6,357 nt of DNA from Flavobacteriales bacterium (GCA_003229235.1 QIIH01000053.1:1-6357), one strand, 5' to 3'. Counted from the first letter of the stretch, positions 1-6,357 are shown. Translations and numbers: made by a program. The notes: generated by a model from the letters alone, not told the origin.

Positions 1-380
1 AGGTTCGGCAACAAAATTTTTCCTAGAATTAAGTGATTGCTATAAAGTGCATTTAAATACTCTCTCTGAAAAATAGTACTCTCAAGATGAACAAAGTTTC
101 TGGCATCGACGACAATTCCTTTACTCACTACGGTGCCATTTTCTATAGATACAATAAACTTTGGCTCACTTTTAAAATCAATAAAAGATTGCCAATATGC
201 ACTTAATTCTGTCTTGTAATTTGAGAGATTTACATTGAATTGAGCAGATGGTTCAAGAATTAATTTATTATCCAAAGTCACGGCACGATCGTCAATAACT
301 TGAAGCTTATCACTACAAATATCACTCAATCTCTTATTGACCGCTAAGACTCCTTTTAATTTTTTTAAGACTTCAAGCAT
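1..380 (-). CDS. Probable GT61-type glycosyltransferase, N-terminal part (cut by left window edge)
   Basis: The frame opens with ATG at 380 and stays open for 126 codons to the window edge, so only the N-terminal part is present. The visible protein begins MLEVLKKLKGVLAVNKRLSD. It has a strand-rich stretch around residues 74-91 (FIVSIENGTVVSKGIVVDA), then ESTIFQREYLN at 100-110 and LILGKILLPN at 117-126. This layout resembles the leader of family 61 (DUF563) glycosyltransferases, in which a short beta-rich segment with a 'gn-V--g-vvd' pattern precedes the catalytic domain. Such enzymes transfer sugars in capsule or O-antigen assembly, which suits the locus. The catalytic part is outside the window, so the family call rests on general resemblance. 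The ATG lies 2 bases after the TAG of the ketoisomerase gene (383-385), which implies co-transcription and probably translational coupling. I see no Shine-Dalgarno motif before it. Confidence 0.6.
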   Translation of the reverse strand, partial: MLEVLKKLKGVLAVNKRLSDICSDKLQVIDDRAVTLDNKLILEPSAQFNVNLSNYKTELSAYWQSFIDFKSEPKFIVSIENGTVVSKGIVVDARNFVHLESTIFQREYLNALYSNHLILGKILLPN

Positions 381-382
381 AA

Positions 383-793
383 CTATGTATTATGCAACGC
401 TACAAATGATTGATACTCCCGAATATAATCTTCCTCACTATACTCTTCACTCACCAGTGACAAACAAACAGCTCCAGAGGAAAAATTTTCGAGCTCACGC
501 CAAATCCCGGTAGGTATTAAAATCCCTTCGTTTGGTTTGTTTAAGGTAATTGTTTTACGAGCATTACCATCGTCTAAAACCACATCAAAACTCCCACTAA
601 GTGCAATTAAAAACTGCTGCAACTCTTTATGGGCATGACCTCCACGGGTAGACCCACTAGGTACATCGTACAAATAATACACTCTCTTGATTTCGAATGG
701 CAAAATGTCTTTTTCTATAACAGAAAGGTTCCCGCGACCATCTGGGTCGGATATTTTAGGAATATTTATTTTTTTTATAGAAGCTAAACTCAT
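383..793 (-). CDS. FdtA/QdtA-type dTDP-4-keto-6-deoxyglucose 3,4-ketoisomerase (WxcM-like cupin)
   Basis: This is a 136-residue single-domain cupin of the sugar 3,4-ketoisomerase family, about the family's usual length. The family converts dTDP-4-keto-6-deoxyglucose to its 3-keto isomer, the step before C3 amination to Fuc3N- or Qui3N-type sugars, in the cytoplasm. Family marks are IKRVYYLYDV at 35-44, RGGHAH at 50-55 with the two histidines (H53, H55) matching the family's active-site pair, SGSFDVVLDDG at 66-76, IPTGIWREL near 93-101, and EEDYIREYQSF near the C-terminus. The frame is open back to an ATG at 820, but I chose ATG 793. It forms an ATGA overlap with the TGA of the upstream glycosyltransferase gene (790-792) and removes nine residues that fit no family pattern. 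A G-R-G motif at 19-21 recalls FdtA, whereas W98-R99 recalls QdtA, so galacto or gluco product configuration is undecided. Confidence 0.9.
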   Translation of the reverse strand: MSLASIKKINIPKISDPDGRGNLSVIEKDILPFEIKRVYYLYDVPSGSTRGGHAHKELQQFLIALSGSFDVVLDDGNARKTITLNKPNEGILIPTGIWRELENFSSGAVCLSLVSEEYSEEDYIREYQSFVALHNT

Positions 794-1896
794 AATAATT
801 CTTGTAATAGTGCATCCCATTTTAGCGCAATTCGAGAAACATCTAAATGTTTTACAGAGGCAGCCGATTGTGATTTACACTTTTTATATAAAGCGAGATC
901 AAAGATAAGATTATTTAATCCTTGGGCGAATGCAGCCGCATCGTGATTAACAACAAGCAGCCCGTTTTCTCCTGATTGTATAATCTCGGCCGGGCCACTT
1001 AAACAATCGACAGAAACAACTGGGGTGCCAACGGCTAAAGATTCGAGCAAAGCTCTAGGAAAGCCCTCATAATGGCTAGTAAGCGTAGTGCACAGTGCTT
1101 GTTTGTAATACGGAAACGGGTTTTTTGTAAAGGGAAGTACAGTAACGTGGTCTACTAAATTTAAGGCCTTAATTTTATCGAGTATTAAGTTTTTATCTGG
1201 CCCTTCTCCGAGTATTTTTAACGTAATGTTGTTTTTAGGAAGTTCAGATTGGGCATAGGCATCTAAAAGCAATCCAAAATTTTTCACGTTTTCTACTAAC
1301 CTTCCTACAGCTAGTATAAAGGTACCTTCAACCGTATATTCTGAAGCCTGTTCAGTAAAAAAATCTAACTCAATAGGATTATATACACTGTGTACCTTAT
1401 CAAACCCATAGGTCACTTGAATATTTTTGGCAATAGCCTTAGAAACTCCCACATATCCTAGGGCTCTATTCGCCTGTTTTTGGACAATCCTTAAGCTTTT
1501 AGGAAAATAGGTCTCCAAGTGATAGCTCCTTACAACATATAATACCTTGAACCCTTTATAAAGAAAACCACTGTAAATATTTTCTTTTATGGTAGAAGGC
1601 CGCGAACGATTATCGATGATAACATCGAACTTCTGTTTTTTTAAAAAAGATTTAAATCGCCTCAGATTTAAGAAAGTAGACAGAACTCCCAAAGGCTTTT
1701 TGAGCATTCCAACATCGTACAGATCACCAGCATATGGATAATCAATTTCTGCATTAATTAAAGCGACACAAACTTCATAACCTTGAGCGTGTAGCATCTT
1801 GGATAACAAAGCTGTAGAACGCTCTGCTCCACCACCTGCCAGCGAAATGCTTACAATACAAACTTTGGCTTTTTTTGAAGAACCCGATATTGACAT
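790..1896 (-). CDS. GT4-family glycosyltransferase
   Basis: This 368-residue protein has the GT-B layout of retaining family 4 transferases and would add a sugar to the growing lipid-linked repeat unit at the cytoplasmic face of the inner membrane. The N-terminal half begins with a beta strand and glycine-rich loop (VCIVSISLAGGGAERS, 12-27), typical of the acceptor domain. The C-terminal donor domain shows ILAVGRLVENVKNF at 194-207, LKILGEGPDK at 226-235 and the EX7E pair E277 and E285 in EGFPRALLE. It continues into LAVGTPVVSVDCLSGPAEII, which lies in the nucleotide-sugar binding region. No signal peptide or membrane segment is seen. It is the first gene of the leftward block after the divergent gap, with a weak AAAGG (plus-strand 1910-1914) 13 bases before its ATG. 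Its stop overlaps the next gene's start by ATGA. Donor and acceptor cannot be told from sequence. Confidence 0.92.
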   Translation of the reverse strand: MSISGSSKKAKVCIVSISLAGGGAERSTALLSKMLHAQGYEVCVALINAEIDYPYAGDLYDVGMLKKPLGVLSTFLNLRRFKSFLKKQKFDVIIDNRSRPSTIKENIYSGFLYKGFKVLYVVRSYHLETYFPKSLRIVQKQANRALGYVGVSKAIAKNIQVTYGFDKVHSVYNPIELDFFTEQASEYTVEGTFILAVGRLVENVKNFGLLLDAYAQSELPKNNITLKILGEGPDKNLILDKIKALNLVDHVTVLPFTKNPFPYYKQALCTTLTSHYEGFPRALLESLAVGTPVVSVDCLSGPAEIIQSGENGLLVVNHDAAAFAQGLNNLIFDLALYKKCKSQSAASVKHLDVSRIALKWDALLQELL

Positions 1897-1967
1897 AAAA
1901 ATTATACTACCTTTAAACCAGAATTAAGCGTTATAACTACGGTCGTGATAAATATAGGGCAATTATT
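1897..1967. promoter_or_regulatory. 71-bp divergent intergenic region, presumed to carry promoters for both directions
   Basis: This is the only sizeable non-coding stretch, lying between two divergently transcribed glycosyltransferase genes. Position alone suggests promoters on both strands. I find no clean match to the Bacteroidota promoter pattern (TTTG near -33, TAnnTTTG near -7). The nearest minus-strand candidate is TATATTTA at 1950-1957, one mismatch from TAnnTTTG, without a convincing partner. On the plus strand TTAAGC (1924-1929) and GATAAA (1947-1952) are 17 bases apart but match the sigma-70 consensus poorly. A minus-strand TATAAT lies only 5 bases from the GT4 start codon, too close for a usual promoter. 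I see no strong inverted repeat that would suggest an operator. Confidence 0.35.
1956..1959 (+). promoter_or_regulatory. Candidate Shine-Dalgarno (AGGG) of the plus-strand glycosyltransferase
   Basis: AGGG ends 8 bases before the ATG at 1968, a good spacing, and supports that start. It is the best-placed ribosome binding site in the window. Most other genes here start at overlaps or abutting junctions without one. Confidence 0.4.
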
Positions 1968-3101
1968 ATGAAGATTTTACTCGTTGGCGAATACAGTCGT
2001 CTACATAATTCTCTCAAATACGGCTTGCAAAAACTCGGGCATGAGGTTACCTTAATTGCAGCTGGCGATGGTTTTAAAGACTTTCCTGCAGATATTAGCT
2101 TGAAACCTTCGTTTACGAATGGTCTCGCCAAAAAATGGAAGATTTTATGGCATAAATCATTTAAGAAAGATCTTGCTTCTGTTTCCCTGGCAAAAGAGTT
2201 TTTAACGCACAAAAATAATCTCAAGGGTTTTGATGTCGTTCAACTTATCAACGAAAGCCCATTAAACATCGAGCCAGAACATGAACAGGAAGTAATCCAA
2301 TTTTTAAAAGAGAACAATCAAAAGCTCTTTGTACTTTCCTGCGGAACCGATTATACCAGTGTAAAATTTGCCTTCGACAAAAAGCTTCGTTATAGCATTC
2401 TCAATCCGTATTTCGAAAATAGACTTACTCAAGAACAAGCCCAACCCATTTTAAAATATCTCTCCGAGCCTTACGCCAAACTTCATAAATTTGTGATGGA
2501 AAATTGTGATGGTTATATCGCTTCTGATATCGATTATCACCTACCTATGCAAGACAACAAGAAGTATTTAGGGCTTGCGCCAAACCCTATCATATTAGAC
2601 GACTTCGAAAATACGCTACCGCCTATCCAAGATAAAGTTGTTATTTTTCATGGAATCAATCGCGGAGCATATCTAAAAAAAGGAAGTGATTTGTTTGAGC
2701 GTGCACTCCAGCTTTTATACAAATCTCATGGTGATAAAATTGAAATTGAAACGGTAGAGAGCTTGCCGTATAAGGAGTACATTAAAGCGTACGACAAGGC
2801 GCATATTGTTTTAGATCAAGTGTTTTCTTACGACCAAGGCTTTAACGCCTTAGAAGCTATGGCTAAAGGCAAGGTTGTCTTTACCGGCGCCGAGACCGAG
2901 TTTCTTGAATATTATCAAATAGAAGATAAAAAGGTAGCGATAAACGTTACTCCAGATATTTCGAAAATAGTAGAAGACCTAATTTGGCTCATTGAGAATC
3001 CAGAAGAAATAGCCCGAATTGGTAAAGCGGCTCGTGCGTTTGTTATTGCACAACACAACGCAATCGATTCAGCTAAAAAATATCTCGAAATCTGGTCTTA
3101 A
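1968..3101 (+). CDS. GT-B-fold glycosyltransferase (GT4-like), lone gene on the plus strand
   Basis: This 377-residue cytosolic protein has a GT-B layout. It begins MKILLVGEYSRLHNSLKYGL, a Rossmann strand and loop, followed by GLQKLGHEVTLI at 19-30. A linker region lies near CGTDYTSVKF (125-134). A C-terminal donor domain starts about 223 (VVIFHGINRG), with IVLDQVFSYDQGFNALEAMAKGK split over 280-302 and GKAARAFVIAQHNA near the end. The last glutamate of the usual EX7E pair is present as E296, but the position eight residues earlier is Y288, so the first glutamate is missing. Some GT4-related groups tolerate this. It probably adds one sugar of the repeat unit. It is the only gene on this strand. 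Its TAA (3099-3101) overlaps the flippase TAA on the other strand, and an AGGG 8 bases before the ATG supports the start. Donor and acceptor are unknown. Confidence 0.85.
   Translation: MKILLVGEYSRLHNSLKYGLQKLGHEVTLIAAGDGFKDFPADISLKPSFTNGLAKKWKILWHKSFKKDLASVSLAKEFLTHKNNLKGFDVVQLINESPLNIEPEHEQEVIQFLKENNQKLFVLSCGTDYTSVKFAFDKKLRYSILNPYFENRLTQEQAQPILKYLSEPYAKLHKFVMENCDGYIASDIDYHLPMQDNKKYLGLAPNPIILDDFENTLPPIQDKVVIFHGINRGAYLKKGSDLFERALQLLYKSHGDKIEIETVESLPYKEYIKAYDKAHIVLDQVFSYDQGFNALEAMAKGKVVFTGAETEFLEYYQIEDKKVAINVTPDISKIVEDLIWLIENPEEIARIGKAARAFVIAQHNAIDSAKKYLEIWS
3098..3101. other. Shared TTAA: overlapping convergent stop codons
   Basis: The palindrome TTAA holds TAA for the plus-strand glycosyltransferase (3099-3101) and TAA for the minus-strand flippase (3098-3100). 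No intergenic space and no convincing stem with a U-tract remain between the two genes, so any transcription stop must lie inside coding sequence, or the transcripts overlap. Confidence 0.9.
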
Positions 3102-4393
3102 GCAGTTGCCTTGGCTTGTGTTTTAAAATATCTAAACAAAAAGAAAATTACAACTGCCAAATAAATTACGTATCGGGCAAAATGCCCCATCACAACTCCT
3201 TCTACGCCGTATTGGTCGATAAACAGATAGGCGAAAAGATAAAACAGTCCTAAAGACAATAGCTCTGTAAAAATAAAAGTTCGAACCAGTTTTTTAGCGA
3301 TAAACTGATACGCCATAACCATAGAAATTAGTCTGATAAAATCTCCCATTAACTGCCATTTAAAAAGGGGTTCAAGAGCCTCTTTGTCGTTTCCAGGAAA
3401 GACAAGTTCTATAATATAATCTCTGAGTAAGTATACCAGAATCATTCCAACACCAAACAGAGGTAACAGCGTTCTAAAAATCTTTTTAGCTTCTAACACA
3501 AAATCCTTCTGCGTATAGGTTACCGCAAATTTGGGCAGCACATACATAGAAAATAGCATGATAGAAAACGACATATATTGCTTCGACAAGGAGGTCATAG
3601 ACGTCCAACTACCAGAGCCAGACGTGTCTATTCTATCTACAATAAGGCCTCTTATCTCTATTTCTAAAGAACTCAACACCACGGTCGAGAAAAAAGACAT
3701 CAGCGAAAAAGCCAATAGAGGTTTAGCCATGGGAATTTTAAAAGACAGCTCCTTAAAAAGGATATATTCTTTGAGCTCTTTAAAAAATATAATTACCAAT
3801 ATTAAGAGCTGAACTATCGGGATTAAAGCAATGGAAAGCAAGACTCCATCCAAATTATTTAAATAAGCAAATATTAAGGTCATACTAGAACCTATCAGAA
3901 AGCTAACAAGGTCGATTTTCACGAATTGCTTATACTTAGAAAGCCCATTAATTACCCCATTAAACACTCTTTGAAGCCCAATAAAGGGAGTTACCAACGC
4001 CACTGCTTTTATCAAAAAAGCATATTCGGTGGTCTGAAAAAGTTTTACACTTATAGGGTCTGCAGCAAAAAAGAGCAAGACAGAACTAACCACTATTCCG
4101 ATAGTAGCAAACACAAAAGTGGTCGAAAAAAGATGATTCAGTTTTTTACGATCCTCTTTGTATTCGGCAACATACTTAACGATCCCGTTAAAAACCCCGA
4201 ACGAAGTAATGGACGTTAAAATTTGGATTAAGTTGCGTAGCTGGCCAACAAAATGGAACCCTACTTCGCCAAAATAACTACTAATGAGTCTTGTGATAAA
4301 AAACGAAACACCCATTCGCGCAATAATCACGGGAGCGTTTAGAGACGTCATCTTCAAGAGAATGTTATCCTTAATAAAACCAGGTACCTTCAT
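3098..4393 (-). CDS. WzxE-like lipid-linked oligosaccharide flippase (MOP/PST superfamily)
   Basis: This 431-residue polytopic membrane protein has about twelve hydrophobic segments, roughly at 17-37, 55-73, 90-110, 128-148, 158-178, 182-204, 225-245, 272-292, 308-326, 350-366, 372-392 and 398-422. It resembles E. coli WzxE, as I remember that sequence, in order and spacing of motifs: FVGQLRNLIQIL at 48-59, GVFNGIVKYVAEY at 66-78, LLSIALIPIV at 185-194, YVLPKFA at 284-290, LLRDYIIEL at 322-330 and LFKWQLMGDFIRL at 343-355. The family moves undecaprenyl-pyrophosphate-linked repeat units from the cytoplasmic to the periplasmic face of the inner membrane. Length matches the family. The ATG at 4393 follows the aminotransferase TAG directly with no gap, which implies coupled translation. 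No ribosome binding site is seen. The substrate is presumably the glycan built by the neighbouring transferases and containing the amino sugar. Confidence 0.92.
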   Translation of the reverse strand: MKVPGFIKDNILLKMTSLNAPVIIARMGVSFFITRLISSYFGEVGFHFVGQLRNLIQILTSITSFGVFNGIVKYVAEYKEDRKKLNHLFSTTFVFATIGIVVSSVLLFFAADPISVKLFQTTEYAFLIKAVALVTPFIGLQRVFNGVINGLSKYKQFVKIDLVSFLIGSSMTLIFAYLNNLDGVLLSIALIPIVQLLILVIIFFKELKEYILFKELSFKIPMAKPLLAFSLMSFFSTVVLSSLEIEIRGLIVDRIDTSGSGSWTSMTSLSKQYMSFSIMLFSMYVLPKFAVTYTQKDFVLEAKKIFRTLLPLFGVGMILVYLLRDYIIELVFPGNDKEALEPLFKWQLMGDFIRLISMVMAYQFIAKKLVRTFIFTELLSLGLFYLFAYLFIDQYGVEGVVMGHFARYVIYLAVVIFFLFRYFKTQAKATA

Positions 4394-5494
4394 CTAATAT
4401 TTATTGAGAACATTAATTACCTGCATCACTTCTTGGTCTGTCATCACTGGGCTCATAGGGATACTCACTACTGTATTGTGTATCGCCTCGCAAACTGGAA
4501 AACTCAAGTCTTTAAACTCTGTGAGTGCGGTTTGCTTATGCGGCGGAATTGGATAGTGTATTAAAGAACCTATTTCATTTTCGTTTAAATAACGCTCGAA
4601 CTGTTCTCGATTAGACATTCGTACTACAAACAAATGAAACACATGATCGTCACTACCCGAATAAAAAGGCAAGGTAATTTTATGGTTTTCAATCTCATTT
4701 AAATAGGCATTGGCTATCTCACGACGCCTCTGGTTATCTGCATCTAGCGAAGGTAATTTTGCCAATAATAACGCAGCTTGCAACTCATCTAACCGCGAAT
4801 TAAAGCCTGCTAATTCATTAACGTATTTAGAACTAGTCCCATAATTGGCCAATTGGCCAACGACTTTGGCTAGTGCCGCATCGTTCGTAGTAATTGCCCC
4901 TCCATCGCCTAGGGCACCTAAGTTTTTGGTAGGGTAAAAGCTAAAGCCTGCCGCATCGCCTAAGTTTCCAGCCTTTTTACCATTAGACGATACTGCACCA
5001 TGAGCCTGAGCAGCGTCTTCGATAACGAGAAGATTGTGTTTTTTGGCAAGCGTTGTGATTTTTTTTATCGGTACAATTTGCCCATACAAATGCACTGGCA
5101 TAATCGCTTTAGTTTTTTGAGTAATTGCGGCTTCTAATTGCGCCAAGTCAAAACTAAAAGTTGTGTCTTCTGCCTCTACTAATACTGGGGTTAATCCCGC
5201 CTGTTTTACAGCAAGTATAGTCGCGATATAGGTATTTGAAGCAATGATTACCTCATCACCTTTCGACAATCTTCCTAAAGTTTTATACCCTTCCAAAATC
5301 AAATGTAATGCATCAAGCCCGTTGCCTACGCCTATGCAATACTCAGTGCCAATATATTTGGCAAAGGCACTTATAAAAACTTTGTATTGACCGCCTAAAA
5401 TATAATAGCCAGAATCTAAAAACATCCTGAAAACTTGATCAAACTCAGGCTCGAAGCGGGCATTTACTTTTTTAAGATCTAGAAATTTAATCAT
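4394..5494 (-). CDS. PLP-dependent sugar-nucleotide aminotransferase, FdtB/QdtB type (DegT/DnrJ/EryC1 family)
   Basis: This is a complete 366-residue fold-type I aminotransferase of the DegT/DnrJ/EryC1/StrS family. It begins [13 protein letters not shown], typical of the group acting on 3-keto sugars (FdtB, QdtB, TylB). Visible landmarks are [13 protein letters not shown] at 55-67 (cofactor phosphate region), [12 protein letters not shown] at 85-96, MPVHLYGQ at 132-139, D160 in [10 protein letters not shown] (pyridine nitrogen contact), K190 in [20 protein letters not shown] (Schiff-base lysine), [10 protein letters not shown] at 232-241 and [10 protein letters not shown] in the C-terminal part. 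Probable reaction: transfer of the amino group from glutamate to C3 of dTDP-3-keto-6-deoxyhexose, giving dTDP-3-amino-3,6-dideoxyhexose. The ketoisomerase gene in the same window supports C3 over C4 amination. Its ATG overlaps the acyltransferase TGA as ATGA (5491-5494), and its TAG abuts the flippase ATG. Fuc3N and Qui3N products cannot be separated here. Confidence 0.93.
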   Translation of the reverse strand: MIKFLDLKKVNARFEPEFDQVFRMFLDSGYYILGGQYKVFISAFAKYIGTEYCIGVGNGLDALHLILEGYKTLGRLSKGDEVIIASNTYIATILAVKQAGLTPVLVEAEDTTFSFDLAQLEAAITQKTKAIMPVHLYGQIVPIKKITTLAKKHNLLVIEDAAQAHGAVSSNGKKAGNLGDAAGFSFYPTKNLGALGDGGAITTNDAALAKVVGQLANYGTSSKYVNELAGFNSRLDELQAALLLAKLPSLDADNQRRREIANAYLNEIENHKITLPFYSGSDDHVFHLFVVRMSNREQFERYLNENEIGSLIHYPIPPHKQTALTEFKDLSFPVCEAIHNTVVSIPMSPVMTDQEVMQVINVLNKY

Positions 5495-6357
5495 GCGATA
5501 AAGGTATCTAGTAAAACATGATTTTTTGGGTCGATATTATAGCTAAGGTTTACCGTACTACGTGCGCCAAAGCATTCCTTCCAATATAGCAAGCCTTGAT
5601 TAATTTTTGCTCCACCATCTACTGTAGAGATACCAAAGTCGAAGCAAAATTTATTTGCGAACTCTTTAGTAATTAGATGTTCGAACAAAAAGTCTAAAGT
5701 ACCTAATTGCTGCTTGTCGCCAATGGCCGAAATGTACTGTACATGCGCAACGGTCTCTGTTTCGAAGATGGTAGCACCGCCTACGATTTTATCGTCATGA
5801 AACACATTAAACTGATGTATATTTTCTGGGAAGTGCCCGGCAAGCGTCGCTATTTCTTCTTTACTATGAACCGGTTTTGCCTCATGACGAGCGGCCAGAT
5901 TGGGCGTTAAAACTTCGTCCCAGAAAAGATCAAAATTCTTTTCCTTTCTAATAACAAGCCCCGCTTTTTGCCCTTTTTTGACGCCCTCTAACCGATTCGA
6001 CTGAATTGGCATTGGCGCGCCTAGATCTATAGTACTAGAAAGTTCGGCCTTAGATAATGTCGCTTTTAAGACTGTCATTAAAAACTGAGATTCGTCTGCC
6101 GGATAGCTTTCGTAAATAGTAGGCAACAATTTTAACGCGAATACTTTTATTCCTTGCTTTTCTAAATGAGATAAAACCGCCTTAAAAATGTGAGCAACTT
6201 GATCAAATTTCGCCTTTTTGCTCACCACAATTCCTCCATAAGATAGTCCCTGATGAGAATAAACAGTATTGTCTTTGACATTTGCAGGAACCAGTCCCAC
6301 CAATTTTTTATTCAGAAAAATCATAAGCGAAGCATCGGTAAATCGATCGCTGTGATA
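5491..6357 (-). CDS. FemAB/GNAT-like acyltransferase, N-terminus cut by right window edge
   Basis: The first in-window Met is at 6324, but the frame stays open for 11 more codons to 6357 and reads [11 protein letters not shown]. That fits the family's pattern of an 'YHSDRF-D-SL' stretch just before the 'KLVGLVPAN' strand, so I infer that the real start lies beyond the window. There are 288 residues visible. Numbered from the 6324 Met, they include SHQGLSYGG at 23-31, [10 protein letters not shown] at 180-189 and [11 protein letters not shown] at 193-203 (core GNAT strands), FDFGIST at 228-234, [13 protein letters not shown] at 242-254, and a short C-terminal tail. There is no signal peptide or membrane segment. 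The protein belongs to the Acetyltransf_6/FemAB-like part of the GNAT fold. Its 4-base overlap with the aminotransferase gene suggests it acylates the new amino group of the dTDP-amino sugar. Acyl donor and exact acceptor are not deducible. An aminoacyl-transfer role is a less likely alternative. Confidence 0.82.
   Translation of the reverse strand, partial: YHSDRFTDASLMIFLNKKLVGLVPANVKDNTVYSHQGLSYGGIVVSKKAKFDQVAHIFKAVLSHLEKQGIKVFALKLLPTIYESYPADESQFLMTVLKATLSKAELSSTIDLGAPMPIQSNRLEGVKKGQKAGLVIRKEKNFDLFWDEVLTPNLAARHEAKPVHSKEEIATLAGHFPENIHQFNVFHDDKIVGGATIFETETVAHVQYISAIGDKQQLGTLDFLFEHLITKEFANKFCFDFGISTVDGGAKINQGLLYWKECFGARSTVNLSYNIDPKNHVLLDTFIA

Noticed and set aside
687..908. Open frame of 73 codons on the plus strand
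   Set aside because: It is antisense to the ketoisomerase and GT4 genes and shows no family-like motif, so it is a shadow frame.
1900..1908. Minus-strand TATAAT just before the GT4 start codon
   Set aside because: It is 5 bases from the ATG, which would leave almost no leader, and no matching -35 is seen. AT-rich chance is likelier.
1937..2224. Open frame of 95 codons on the minus strand
   Set aside because: It covers the divergent gap and the 5' part of the plus-strand glycosyltransferase, whose protein is clearly real. The minus frame has no recognisable content.
3099..3122. Possible terminator hairpin after the plus-strand gene (AAGC ... GCTT then GTGTTTT)
   Set aside because: The stem is only 4 base pairs with a 10-base loop and the T-run is interrupted, too weak to call.
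3531..4219. Two plus-strand open frames (3531-3812 and 3926-4219)
   Set aside because: Both are antisense to the flippase, whose membrane pattern and WzxE motifs are convincing. They look like chance frames.
4845..4860. Perfect 16-bp palindrome TTGGCCAATTGGCCAA
   Set aside because: It lies inside the aminotransferase gene and follows from the codons for the conserved G-Q-L-A-N stretch. It is too compact to form a useful hairpin and far from any promoter.
5707..5910. Plus-strand open frame of 67 codons
   Set aside because: It lies antisense within the acyltransferase gene and has no supporting start signal or motif.
1..6357. Search by eye for CRISPR repeats, tRNA genes, insertion-sequence ends and toxin-antitoxin pairs
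   Set aside because: No repeated spaced units, cloverleaf-like segments, terminal inverted repeats or small gene pairs were found. Coding sequence fills nearly the whole window.

Overview
The window is a piece of a surface-polysaccharide (O-antigen, capsule or exopolysaccharide) biosynthesis locus. It is AT-rich and densely packed. Ribosome binding sites are mostly weak or absent, and the protein families read like those of Bacteroidota, probably Flavobacteriia. That placement rests on style and remembered family resemblance, not on a marker gene. I see no RNA gene, insertion sequence, CRISPR array, repeat family or origin.

Layout, right to left, since most genes are on the minus strand. Block A (6357 to 3098) holds a FemAB/GNAT-like acyltransferase cut by the right edge, a PLP-dependent sugar aminotransferase of the FdtB/QdtB type, and a WzxE-like flippase. 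Their junctions overlap or abut. One glycosyltransferase gene then lies on the plus strand (1968 to 3101). It meets the flippase gene tail to tail and shares the four bases TTAA, so both stop codons overlap. A 71-bp divergent gap (1897 to 1967) follows. Block B (1896 to 1, minus) holds a GT4 glycosyltransferase, a FdtA/QdtA-type sugar 3,4-ketoisomerase and the first 126 codons of a probable GT61 glycosyltransferase that leaves the window on the left. The 71-bp gap is the largest non-coding stretch.

How the genes fit together (inference from families): dTDP-4-keto-6-deoxyglucose, made by RmlA/RmlB encoded elsewhere, is isomerised to the 3-keto sugar by the ketoisomerase. The aminotransferase converts this to dTDP-3-amino-3,6-dideoxyhexose, and the GNAT-like protein probably acylates the amine. 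The three glycosyltransferases assemble a lipid-linked repeat unit, and the flippase moves it across the inner membrane. No polymerase, chain-length regulator or initiating transferase is visible.

No wholly new system is evident. The most useful points are the true N-terminus of the acyltransferase lying beyond the window, the absence of the usual hexapeptide acetyltransferase, the acyltransferase-aminotransferase-flippase order resembling enterobacterial wecD-wecE-wzxE, mixed specificity residues in the ketoisomerase, and the single inverted gene inside an otherwise one-directional locus.
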